Below the pieces are notes generated by a model that was not told where the DNA came from, did no database searches, and saw only the letters and a program-made list of their open reading frames with translations. From assembly GCA_017654935.2 (NCBI GenBank), contig CM065682.1, forward strand, positions 34,505,342-34,569,341: a stretch of DNA of 64,000 nt. Direction: 5' to 3'. The stretch is from Phymorhynchus buccinoides (taxonomy: Eukaryota > Mollusca > Gastropoda > Neogastropoda > Raphitomidae). Shown here piece by piece: positions 34,636 to 43,870 of this stretch (its first letter is position 1; the number at the start of each line of letters is the position of its first letter). The translations under genes and the position numbers were made by a program.

Positions 34636-34690
34636 ACACACACACACATGCACATATCTTCTTCAGTATCCCCATGGAGTGGAAAGACAC
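34390..34690 (-). repeat. R2 copy containing a 69-base C tract
   Basis: AGGCAGGAGAATGGACCAGT, AGAGGAAGTTACAAGCACAG and TATCCCCATGGAG identify R2. At the place where other copies have AGTTCCCCC reversed, this copy has a pure run of 69 C at 34566-34634 followed by (AC)n. Confidence 0.75.
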
Positions 34691-34969
34691 AAGCAGAAAG
34701 AGATACATAGCTGTTTATGGGACTAGTATCATTGATTGAAAATGACATTGTGGGCCCAGCGGTATGTGGAAATACTGGTATGCCTCCTTCATACTTATCC
34801 AGGCTGTCAGAGGAGATAATTGATTAACGGAAAGAAAATCAATGGAGACTTTTTTCCATATGATTTATCATGTCTTACAAGGATAAATGTGGATCTTGGT
34901 TTTTTTGGTCTACATATTACAGGTTTGCCACTTTACTTTAGAATCCAGATTGGTGACCCACTGCGGTCA

Positions 34970-35155
34970 ATGATGTCGCTACAGACACTGTGGCGGTCGG
35001 TGTCTGAGGAGGACCTTGTCCAGGGAGGGCGGCGGGCCCCGGCCAGTGCACAGAAGTTCCCCCTGGCACGACTGAAAATGGCTGTCCAGAAGTTCCAGAA
35101 AGTTCTGCACATTGACCTAGAGCGGCTGCAGAAGCACCGGCTTAATATGGATCGG
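34970..35155 (+). CDS. STX17: STX17 exon 1 (coding start)
   Basis: Syntaxin 17 is the Qa-SNARE that drives fusion of autophagosomes with lysosomes and also acts at ER/mitochondria contacts. The seven exons from here to 42548 join in frame: 1089 bases, 362 residues plus stop, against 302 in human (from memory). This exon encodes 62 residues; conserved part is LARLKMAVQKFQKVLHIDLE, then RLQKHRLNMDR, the first helix of the N-terminal domain. Two adjacent ATGs (34970 and 34973) are possible starts; either is preceded by an AG acceptor near 34942, so a non-coding first exon probably lies upstream. Donor CGG|GTCAGT, phase 0. Confidence 0.88.
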
Positions 35156-35840
35156 GTCAGTGATTTTGTTTTGTTCAATTGTTGTGATTTCTTTTTGGAG
35201 TTCGTTCGGTTGAAAACCGTGTAATATTTAGTGATTACATTTGGGGTTTTGCTGTGCATTAATAGTTGTTCATGAACAACATTTAGCCCAGTTTCTGGAA
35301 TAGCACTGTCCTCATGTGGAGTCTGAAGATCTAGTATGACCTTGCAACAAACGAGAATATTAGCAACAGTATAATGATGCTGGTCTTTAAAAAAACCTAA
35401 AAATGACTGAGTTCAAGACAAACAAAATACAAACAGTTAAATTGACAAAAGGGTGCATTTGTACATTGAATGTATTGTAAACAGAATATGATTCTTTGTT
35501 TTGTACTCTGTATGATTTATCATGATATAAATCTGAAATAGAATGAGACAGTTTTATGGAAAATTCATTTGCCTTATGCATGAAATCAACATTGTTTTGC
35601 ACACTCTCTGATTACTCATCTGCCTATCTCTCACTCTTAGCTGTTCTTTTCTGTGTGTCTGTCTGCACAGCATCTTGTGAACTACTGAACATAATCCTGA
35701 ATCATCATAATCACTTCAAATTGTGTATGGTGGCATATTAACTGAACTTCATGTGTCTTATCAAGTAACCATTAGGGCGGAGGACTTGATGCCATACTGG
35801 GCGATACCTTTGGTGCAATTTGTTTGTTGCTGTCTTGCAG
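35156..35840 (+). other. STX17 intron 1
   Basis: AT-rich, non-coding, with GTCAGT donor and TGTCTTGCAG acceptor. No repeat recognised. Confidence 0.7.
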
Positions 35841-36081
35841 CTGATGGTGATAGAGGACTGGAAGGGCCTGCACAAGGAGCAGATCAACGCCTCACGCACA
35901 GTGCAGCAGGTCAAGGCCACCCTGCGCGACCTGGAGCGCACGCGGGCCCAAGTGTATGAGGAGGAGGTGGACGCCTTTGATGACCAGGTGAAGGAGGTCA
36001 GGCTGAAGGCCCTGGGCGCCGTGGACAACTTCCTGAGGGTCAGCCAGGCCGACCAGCTGCACCCAGACGTCGCCTGTGACT
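35841..36081 (+). CDS. STX17: STX17 exon 2
   Basis: Begins in phase 0 and leaves in phase 1 (GAC T|GTGAGT). It encodes LMVIEDWKGLHKEQINASRT, then VQQVKATLRDLERTRAQVYE and a helix ending QADQLHPDVACD. 'WxxLHxEHINAxRTVQQL' is the strongest STX17-specific stretch I recall. GC-rich. Its 3' edge and donor are repeated about 12 times immediately downstream; this first donor is the only one that follows the full exon. Confidence 0.93.
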
Positions 36082-37075
36082 GTGAGTGCCTGCCACACTC
36101 ACTGGTAACATTTTGATGGGGAATGGTTTTGTTTCAGCTAGGCTGACCAGCTCTATCCTGACATGGCCTGTGACTGTGAGTGCCTGCCACACTCACTGGT
36201 AACATTTTGATGGGGAATGGTTTTGTTTCAGCTAGGCTGACCAGCTCTATCCTGACATGGCCTGTGACTGTGAGTGCCTGCCACACTCACTGGTAACATT
36301 TTGATGGGGAATGGTTTTGTTTCAGCTAGGCTGACCAGCTCTACCCGGACATCGCCTGTGACTATGAGTGCCTGCCACACTCACTGGCAACATTTTGATG
36401 GGGAATGGTTTTGTTTCAGCTGCACCCAGACATCACCTGTGACTGTGAGTGCCTGCCACACTCACTGGTAACATTTTGATGGGGAATGGTTTTGTTTCAG
36501 CTAGGCTGACCAGCTCTATCCTGACATGGCCTGTGACTGTGAGTGCCTGCCACACTCACTGGAACATTTTGATGGGGTATTGGTTTTATTTCGACATTGC
36601 CTGTGAGTGTGACCGTGAGTGCCTGCCACACTCACTGGCAACATTTTGATGGGGAATGGTTTTGTTTCAGCTAGGCTGACCAGCTCTATCCTGACATGGA
36701 CTGTGACTGTGAGTGCCGGCCACACTCACTGGCAACATTTTGATGGGGAATGGTTTTGTTTCAGCTAGGCTGACCAGCTCTATCCTGACATGGACTGTGA
36801 CTGTGAGTGCCGGCCACACTCACTGGCAACATTTTGATGGGGAATGGTTTTGTTTCAGCTAGGCTGACCAGCTCTATCCTGACATGGACTGTGACTGTGA
36901 GTGCCTGCCACACTCACTGGCAACATTTTGATGGGGGATTGGTTTTGTTTCAACATTGCCTGTGAGTGTGACCGTGAGTGCCTGCCACACTCACTGTCAA
37001 CATTTTGATGGGGTATTGGTTTTGTTTCGACCTTGCGTGTGAGTGTGACTGTGAGTGCCTGGCAGATTGAGTCTT
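36082..37075 (+). repeat. ~93-bp tandem array carrying the STX17 exon-2 donor
   Basis: About 12 occurrences of GTGAGTGCC(T/G)GCCACACTC, mostly 92-94 bp apart and shorter toward the right end. Each full unit reads TTTTGTTTCAG, then a 38-base exon-like piece (CTAGGCTGACCAGCTC... CTGTGACT), then GTGAGT. The piece is a copy of the last bases of exon 2; one unit (36420) keeps the more original CTGCACCCAGACATCACC. Each full unit therefore carries both an acceptor-like and a donor site. Confidence 0.93.
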
Positions 37076-37164
37076 GCCAGGACGTTTAACTTGTTTTTAA
37101 CGGTTTGTTAGGGGAATGGTTTTGTTTCAGTTTTTGATACACATATAGCTGTTTTCCTGGCATA

Positions 37165-37350
37165 CTCCGGAAATCCGTTTTTTGGAGTGCTGAAACTTGT
37201 GGCTTCCGGTTTGTGGAGTGCTTAAACTTGTGGCTTCCGGTTTGTGGAGTGCTAAAACTTGTGCCTTCCAGTTTGTGGAGTGCTAAAACTTGCGCCTTCC
37301 GGTTTGTGGAGTGCTGAAAATTATGGTTTCCGGTTTTGGAGTGAATTGCA
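37165..37350 (+). repeat. ~31-bp tandem repeat
   Basis: Five or six units of TTTGTGGAGTGCTNAAACTT followed by GTGGCTTCCGG, in the same STX17 intron as the exon-edge array but unrelated to it in sequence. Confidence 0.85.
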
Positions 37351-37554
37351 GGTAAAACAAAATCGGACACTAAGTCCCAGGATAAGTGACTTGATGAGAA
37401 CATGGTTTGCATGTTGCATAAGCAGTGATGTAGTTTTGTGTCAAAACCCTGGTAGTTTTGATGTGACATTCCCCCCCCCCCCCCCTCACATTAGTTCATT
37501 AATAAAAAATGTTTTAGTACATATTTACCTTGCTGTCCATTCCTTGTATTTCAG

Positions 37555-37709
37555 ACACCCCTACCAATCATGCCGACTCAAGGGAGGGCAACAGCTTACC
37601 AGCGGAGTTTGCCCCCCCTGTGTCAATGATGGGAGTGCAGACCCTGCTGGAACTACATGTGGTTCCAGAGAACACACAGGCCGCTGCCTCATGGGAAAGT
37701 CTGCAGCAG
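37555..37709 (+). CDS. STX17: STX17 exon 3
   Basis: Acceptor TATTTCAG; AC completes Tyr with T of exon 2. It encodes TPTNHADSREGNSLPAEF, a linker, then VVPENTQAAASWESLQQ, the lead-in to the SNARE motif ('NAAESWETL' in human, from memory). Ends phase 0 before GTGAGA. The linker is longer than the vertebrate one and accounts for part of the extra length. Confidence 0.88.
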
Positions 37710-37730
37710 GTGAGAGAGCAGAACGGAGCA

Positions 37731-38158
37731 TTAACCCCTTCACTGCCATGCCCATTTATATTTTAGGAGTAGATAGTTAAATAAAATAATATGAAAAAAA
37801 ACACCCACCTATTTCGATATATAATTTATCATAACTTCATTATAAAGTTTTGTTTTGTCTCTTGTGAATATAATGTCACTTTACACTTGTCGTGTAGTGC
37901 GACAGTGACGACGAAGCATTTACTGTGGAAGAAGTGGCACAATCTGAACTTAGGCGAATAAAAAAGAGCATCGAAAGTGTTGAAACGATCTTGGGTTTGC
38001 AGCAGCAGATCGACACAGGTAATTTTCGTGATGATTCGAGCAAGTATTTTTTTAATGAATTTTTAAAGTGAGTGTGTGCGAAAATCAGTGCAGTGGCAAA
38101 AATTACTTGGTGCGCAACAGTAAACAGTCTAAGTAATACTTGGTAGTAGAAGAGTTAA
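37731..38158. mobile_element. Non-autonomous piggyBac-like element in a STX17 intron
   Basis: It is bounded by TTAA at 37731-37734 and 38155-38158. Left end CCCCTTCACTGCCA; right end reads CTCTTCTACTACCA in reverse, 11 of 14 alike. Inside, 37898-38015 is an open acidic stretch (CDSDDEAFTVEEVAQSELRR), flanked by AG and GT, resembling the acidic N-terminus of piggyBac transposases as I recall them. It starts 21 bp after the donor of exon 3. I read it as an internally deleted transposon, not as a STX17 exon. Confidence 0.65.
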
Positions 38159-38323
38159 AGGAAATGTGTATGCTACCAAAACAAAAAATCAACTGCAAAT
38201 TTGTGGGGGTGAAATCGACAAATACAACTTTTTTTTTTCCTTTAAAAAAATATTTTAACTGTGTGAAAAGACAAAAGTATTCTTATTGATCATGTCAGAA
38301 TATTCTGTTGCTGTTTATTTCAG

Positions 38324-38374
38324 GACATGGAAGAGTTGAATGAACTAGTGCACCAGTTTGCTGACACAGTCACG
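38324..38374 (+). CDS. STX17: STX17 exon 4 (SNARE motif, first part)
   Basis: A 51-base exon, phase 0 on both sides: DMEELNELVHQFADTVT. It holds the first heptads of the SNARE coiled coil. Acceptor TTATTTCAG, donor ACG|GTAAGT. Confidence 0.9.
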
Positions 38375-38689
38375 GTAAGTTTGAAGTAATAACTTTTTTT
38401 TGCTGAGAAAAACACATACAAAAATCAACAGAATAATTATGCTGTTTCACTTTAGTCGACCAGAAATAATCTAAACAGTTATGCAATGAGATAAATGTTT
38501 ATTTGTAACAAAAATGACGTATCTAAATCTATGTTATAATATGACTTTTTTTCGCCTTGGCTTAAGGCTGTGTCAGACCAATTGACATAGGCTAGAACAC
38601 CAAGACTACATCACAATGTTGTTATGCTCTGCATAGTTATGCGGGGATTGTCTTTATTCATGACAAGCTCCTAGCATAACATCATCAGT

Positions 38690-38866
38690 CTCCCAAATCC
38701 CCCAAAGACGTAGTGTGGCTGCCCACATGGCAGGGTAATCAAAAAGGGTCATGCATGTAATGTTCTCATCCCTAGATGATGCACTTGTACCATAGTGTTC
38801 AAGTACTTCTGGTGTTTGGGATGATCCCTGGAGTCTTTTAGTCAGGGTACACCAACAACATATGAC
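38690..38866 (-). repeat. Dispersed repeat R1, minus-strand copy
   Basis: Reads CCCCCAAAGACGTAGTGTGG to CCTGGAGTCTTTTAGTCAGG, the reverse of the copies at 9125 and 53199. Confidence 0.8.
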
Positions 38867-39030
38867 TTTTTCGACAGGTTGTTGCTTTCTAACATCAAAA
38901 TATTATTACATTAATTTATGACTAAATATTCATGTTACACATCTGTTCAATGTGTGTGTGTGTGTGCGTGTGCATACATGTGCTTGTGTGTACGCTCACA
39001 TGTGTATGTGTGTTCATGTGTTGACCACAG

Positions 39031-39117
39031 CAACAGGGTGAGGCAGTGGACAGGATAGAGGACAACATTGACCAGGCCCACGTCAACGTCAGAGGGGGCA
39101 CCTTCCACCTCGGCAAG
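39031..39117 (+). CDS. STX17: STX17 exon 5 (SNARE motif, second part)
   Basis: 29 codons, phase 0: QQGEAVDRIEDNIDQAHVNV, then RGGTFHLGK. The QQ at the start aligns with the SQQEKID segment of vertebrate STX17, where the zero-layer glutamine lies. Acceptor GACCACAG, donor AAG|GTAACA. Confidence 0.92.
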
Positions 39118-39242
39118 GTAACACCAGGAGATGGCTACCAACGTTTGCCTTTACCTTGTTATGTTGCTGACGTACCCTGGATAAAAGACGTACCCTGGCT
39201 AATACTTTGTTATTAGCTTTGTCATTTACTTAAGCCCATGCA

Positions 39243-39355
39243 TACACACACACAGAGGCATGCATGAACATGCACACCCACAAGCTTGCATGCATGAACA
39301 TGCACACCCACAAGCTTGCATGCATGCACGCACACACATGCATATATGTGCACAT
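39243..39355. repeat. CA/GCATG-rich simple sequence
   Basis: Two copies of ATGCATGAACATGCACACCC, 32 bp apart, within a CA-rich stretch of STX17 intron. Confidence 0.8.
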
Positions 39356-39715
39356 GCTTACAATGAATATTTGCTTGCGTGCAATGAACGTTTCAAGATA
39401 ATCTCGGCGTCTGGAAAACAGAGAAAAAAAAGTCTTGATAAATTAAAAGGGTTGTTTCTAGTAATTCTACAGGTTTCACTCAGACACATACTTGTACACA
39501 CTTTCTTTTTTTGTGTATGTTTACATTTCCATCTTCAATCCCCTTCATTATTTAAATAATATAAATTTAGATCAAATGATCAAATCAACAAACTTAAAAG
39601 AATATTGTGAACATGATCTTCTCAACATAAAGACTATTGCATATAATGATAAATTTATTCTTATTATAAACAGGATTGTGATCATGGGGTTCCCCCCTGT
39701 TCCTCTGTGTTGCAG

Positions 39716-39848
39716 GCGTCCAAGTACAAGGTAGCCATGTTCCCGGTGATGGGGGCTGTATTGGGAGGAATCGTCGCTGGACCCATGGGATTGGTGGCTG
39801 GAGCCAAGCTGGGGGGACTGGCTTGCGCTGTCGGGGGTGGGGTGGCTG
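39716..39848 (+). CDS. STX17: STX17 exon 6 (glycine-zipper membrane hairpin)
   Basis: ASKYKVAMFPVMGAVLGGIV, then AGPMGLVAGAKLGGLACAVG and GGVAG. Two hydrophobic segments with regular small residues form the hairpin-type anchor that lets STX17 insert into finished autophagosomes (family knowledge). This double segment distinguishes STX17 from other syntaxins, which have a single anchor. Leaves phase 1 at GTCAGT. Confidence 0.95.
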
Positions 39849-40680
39849 GTCAGTGTCCAATTTATCGTCAAAACAAAACTCTGCAGTCTTGTACTCTATA
39901 CACTCCCCTCCCTCATGTTTACGACCGTCAGTCTCAAAGTCTGCTTCTTTCAGTTTAATGAAAATATTCCTAGGCTGATTCTAACCCTACCCATTTCCTG
40001 GGAACAGTCTCAATGTGAAAATTGGAGGGGGGAGGGAGGGGAGGAGTTGCGTAAAGTACAAGAAAACAGAACTCTTTGAGAATCAGGTATGGTTCTTTTC
40101 AGCACTGAATTCAGAGAAAGTGAATGTAGAAAAACAACTATTTGAGAGGATTTAAAGCTTGAGGAGGATGCCTTTTCCCCAATTCTTTAAACTCTTCTAG
40201 CGCCATAAATTTACTGACATTTTTTCCCCCTTGCATACCAATTTTGTTTCAAGGGGGAAGTAGCTATTTTTTCAAGTGTACATGCATCGCTTTAGCGGGA
40301 CAAACCCAGTAACATAAGCTCTAAAAATAATCACATGGCAGGGTGGTTGGTGGCGGAATGCAACCCCTTCCCTGCCCAGACCTGTGTCTACTACATGGTG
40401 TGTGATGTCATTGGTGATGTCATAACTTTTTGATGTCATAGTCCTGGAATGATGGATTTTGGTTTACACAAGTCAAGAAATATATATACATCTAGACCAT
40501 TTTCTCAGATTGAGTCTAACAGGTCTCTTTTAAATTGTACTAGCGCAACGCCCCATACCGGTAACGCCTAGTACCGGTAACGCCTTGTACAGGTAACGCC
40601 AAGTACCGGTACTGCTGAGAACCGGTTTCGCCGGGTCCGCAAAATATTATATTTTTACTTTTGTGGCTGAAAATACAATT

Positions 40681-41316
40681 TTTTGACCCCTACCACTTTC
40701 AAAGCCTACCGATCTCCATGACCTTGACCTTGACCTTGATCGGTATGCAATCATCAGAACAACCATAAGCCAAAGTACCTACATGCCAAGTTTGAAGTCC
40801 CTAAGACCAACGGTGTGGACGTTATAGCCCCTTAAAGATTTTCGGTTTTCAAGGTAATACACCAAGGTGATGGTCATGACGGCGATAATTTATGCGCGGA
40901 TGCCTTCTCTCATGGTGACACGCCACCACACAAAACTGGAAACGATTCGGTAAAGCAGTTCGGGAGATATGCGTGGGACAGTAAAACCCAATCATTAGAC
41001 CCCTACCACTTTCAAGGCATACCGATCTCCCTGACCTTGACCTTGACCTTCATTGGTACGCCATCATCAGAACGGCCATAAGCGAAAGTACATCCATGCC
41101 AAGTTTCAAGACTCTAGGACCTGCGGTGTGGAAGTTATGGCCCCTTAACGATTTTCGGTTTTCAAGGTCATACACCAACGTCAAGGGCAGGACGGCAAAA
41201 AGTTTTGCACAGATGCCTTCCTCTCATGGGGACACACCACCACACAAAATTTGAAGTGATTCGGTCAAGCGGTTCGGAAGATCCTTGGGACAGACAGAAA
41301 AGAACAAACAAACAAA
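40681..41316. repeat. Two tandem 318-bp units (GACCTTGACCTTGA)
   Basis: GACCCCTACCACTTTCAA starts units at 40685 and 41003. Both contain GACCTTGACCTTGACCTT, CATGCCAAGTTT, CGGTGTGGA and GATTTTCGGTTTTCAAGGT. Differences are scattered, so the duplication is not very recent. Confidence 0.8.
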
Positions 41317-41334
41317 AACAGGAAACAAACCCGA

Positions 41335-41840
41335 ACAGTTCGGATTTACTAACTGCAAGTGCGTGTGGAGCTGTGTGTGGTCCCCCCCCCCCCTCCCCAC
41401 GACCCCTTGGCGGAGGTTTCCGAAAAGTAAGGACGGCATGACCTTCCGAGGGTGCCAAGGATGCTTGATGCCAAATTTGGTGTCGATCGGTTGAGAACTG
41501 TGGCCCCCTCCAGCCCACCCCCCTGAAACACCCCCCCACACACACACCCAACCATCCCACCCCTCACCCCTCCAGACCCCATTCCCCCCAGCCCCCCTCC
41601 TTCCTCCCCTCCCTCCTCAACCCCCTCCCCCCCCCCCCCCCCCCCCCCCCTACTCCACGCTCACACGCACTTGCTGTTAGTAAATCCGAGCTGCGTGTGG
41701 TCCCCCCCTCCCCACGACCCCTTGGCGGAGGTTTCCGAAAAGTAAGGACGGCATGACCTTCGGAGGGTGCCAAGGATGCTTGATACCAAATTTGGTGTCG
41801 ATCGGTTGAGAACTGTGGCCCTGCATAAGGGACACACAGA
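41335..41840 (-). repeat. Two copies of repeat R3 end separated by C-rich sequence
   Basis: CCACGACCCCTTGGCGGAGG, AAAAGTAAGGACGGCATGAC and GGTGTCGATCGGTTGAGAAC occur twice, at about 41397-41510 and 41712-41823. A C-rich tract with about 28 C at 41623-41650 lies between. Minus-strand relative to 20170. Confidence 0.8.
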
Positions 41841-42017
41841 CAGACAGACAGACAGATTTCGAAAATATATACAAGATAATAAGAAAATCGCTAATTTCTC
41901 TGTTTTCCTCTGGCAGTGAAGGGGTTAAGTGAAAAATGTATCCAAAGAAAAAAGAATATCCATTTTATGGAATTGTATCTTAATCAAAAGAACAGATCCT
42001 GCGAATCACATTATAGT

Positions 42018-42118
42018 TTGTTTTTTGTTCGTGTAATGCTGAAAATGTAACAAACGGGCAAATCAAGTTATGTTTCTTGTAATTACTCTGTGCAGGGTTT
42101 GCCGGTGGTAAGTGTCCT
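42018..42118 (+). repeat. Duplicate of the acceptor and start of STX17 exon 7
   Basis: TTCGTGTAATGCTGAAAATG, AATCAAGTTATGTTTCTTGT and CTGTGCAGGGTTTGCCGGTG, then GTAAGTG, match 42248-42325 almost base for base. The copy ends exactly in a GGTGGTAAGT donor-like site, so it could define a 12-base decoy exon (42096-42107). Confidence 0.9.
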
Positions 42119-42180
42119 GGGGGGAAAGAGTTCCAAGGGGAAAATTGTCCGGGGGGAAAAGAGTCCTAGGGGAAGAAAAT
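42119..42180. repeat. GGGGAAAGAGTCC-type short repeats
   Basis: Repeated 'GTCC.GGGGGAAA' units, close in type to the GGACAATTCGCCCC subrepeats of the foldback element at 51758. They lie between the two copies of the exon-7 acceptor. Confidence 0.6.
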
Positions 42181-42312
42181 CCAGGGGGATAGTGTCCGGT
42201 TACCAAATGTAATATATGATATTCTGAAACATTTTTGTTTCTTGTTCGTGTAATGCTGAAAATGTAACGAACAGGTAAATCAAGTTATGTTTCTTGTAAT
42301 TATTCTGTGCAG

Positions 42313-42548
42313 GGTTTGCCGGTGGTAAGTACCTGAAATCTCGACACAACAGGGCGGTGTCTCTGGAAATGCAGAACCTGAGTGAGAGGAAGGACAGCGA
42401 GGTGAGTGACCTGCGGGCCCCTCAGCGCTCCACCTCCAACCCAGAACTGGCCTCACCCACCTCCGGAGGCAGCCCTGAAATGTCCAGGTTCCGCCAGTTC
42501 TTCTCTTGGGGTCAGCGCAAGTCCAACTCTACTGAGAGCGACAACTGA
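42313..42548 (+). CDS. STX17: STX17 exon 7 (cytosolic tail and stop)
   Basis: GG completes Gly with exon 6, then FAGGKYLKSRHNRAVSLEM, equivalent to 'GFTGGKLIQRKKQK' after the hairpin in human (from memory). A Ser-rich tail of about 60 residues follows (RKDSEVSDLRAPQRSTSNPE, then WGQRKSNSTESDN, TGA). The tail is longer than in vertebrates. Basic residues right after the hairpin fit the positive patch reported to guide recruitment to autophagosomes. GGTGGTAAGT inside the exon start is a strong cryptic donor. Confidence 0.93.
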
Positions 42549-42929
42549 AGGCTGGGAGGAGAGAGCGACGTGAAACTGTTTCTTCTTGGTTGATCGTTCA
42601 GACACGGATGCCAGTGGCACGAACAAAGGCTGCCATTACAGTGTTTGAAGGGGTTTGATTGGTAGTCACAATGCCCAGTGTTGTCTGACAGGTTGTGATA
42701 GGTTATAAGCAAATGTAGTTGTTGCAACAGAATTTGCTTGGTTGACTGAAATGATTGATGATTGGCAAGATTTTTATTTCATTGGCTAAGAGATAAAGAT
42801 TAAAATGACAGAACTTGGAGTTGTAGTATATGCCTGGGATTAAATTATGACGCTGAAGAGAAATGGAAGGAATTTGTTCATTCCTGTGCTGAAAACATGT
42901 GAGGACAAATGTGTAATGTGAATGTTTAA

Positions 42930-43251
42930 TTAACCCATTGCACACTGTTCATTTGCCCTGCGGGCTGCACTCCCAGCCTGCAGGTTCTGAGAGAGAGGTA
43001 CTAGTTTTATTACAAAACACACTAAAAACGACAATGAAGTGCTTGCAAATGATTTAAAATTGTGCAACGAGTTTAGCGATCATTTTAACGCAAATAGCTT
43101 CAGAATGAACGTATTTTAGTCATTAATAGTTTCTAGATTGATATTAAGGAAAGTAAATGGAGGTCTCTGCCCGACAGTTTGTCGGGCTCAGACGCTGGTA
43201 GTTGCACTGGCGCGCCCGACAAATTGTTGGGTACAGGGCGGAATGAGTTAA
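42930..43251. mobile_element. Possible TTAA-bounded MITE
   Basis: TTAACCCATTGCACACTG at the left and GGGCGGAATGAGTTAA at the right; the ends match as TTAACYCATT. About 320 bp with an internal CCCGACAGTTTGTCGGG palindrome. Lies in the STX17 3' flank. Confidence 0.45.
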
Positions 43252-43870
43252 AGAGTTTGAAAATTTGAAAGAAAATTGAGGTAGGTTTCTAATGCAGGAT
43301 TGTGAGGTATGTTTTGGAAGAAACTAACATGATCAGGAAGAATCAAAGCAGAAAACTGCTACTTGTTTTGTTTTGTGAAGAAAGAAGAAGTTTTAATGTG
43401 CACTTGACAATGCACAAGACATCAACAGACATTGGGTATATATCATCAATATATGGGTTCTTGATTTTTAAACAATTTAGTGTACATACAAGAATTTTGA
43501 TTTTTTTAATTAATAATGATGGACTTTAAAAAACACACACCTTGAAATGGTCACAAGAAAACTTATTCATGTTTTTCATGCTGCATATTTTGAATGAAAT
43601 AGAGAGATTCTAAGCATTGTGCATGACAAGAGAAACACAGAGAGAGAGAAAGAGAGATTGTTATCATTCATGTAAATTTGTCATTGTCAACATTCAAACT
43701 TTTCAGATTATTGTTTTAACTTCCACAATTGTGCATTGAGCAATCGATTCCATCCCTTTTGATACATGTACTGTATTGTCATCATAATGTTAATATAATT
43801 CTTTGCATGATTTCTACTTTTTCGCCTAGCCGGCTGAATCATTTACTCTCGTCATTATTATTTTGTTGGT
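43252..43870 (+). other. STX17 3' flank, LINE 5' side
   Basis: AT-rich without exons. The left border of the LINE is unclear; the GC rise from about 43,825 (TTTTCGCCTAGCCGGCTGAA) may mark it. Confidence 0.45.

Larger units (their letters stand above)
40187..41928. mobile_element. Possible large TTAA-bounded composite of repeats
   Basis: TTAAACTCTTCTAGCGCC at the left and GGCAGTGAAGGGGTTAA at the right resemble the two kinds of piggyBac-like ends seen at 37731-38158. Inside are a fragment of the 61733-type MITE (about 40410-40535, TAGACCATTTTCTCAGATTG), two 318-bp tandem units, and two copies of the R3 end. These could also be several separate insertions; no single target site was proven. Confidence 0.35.

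Noticed and set aside
37896..38017. Possible extra STX17 exon
   Set aside because: It lies within TTAA-bounded piggyBac-like ends and is not needed: exon 3 and exon 4 join in phase 0 without it. Kept as a finding because exonisation cannot be excluded.
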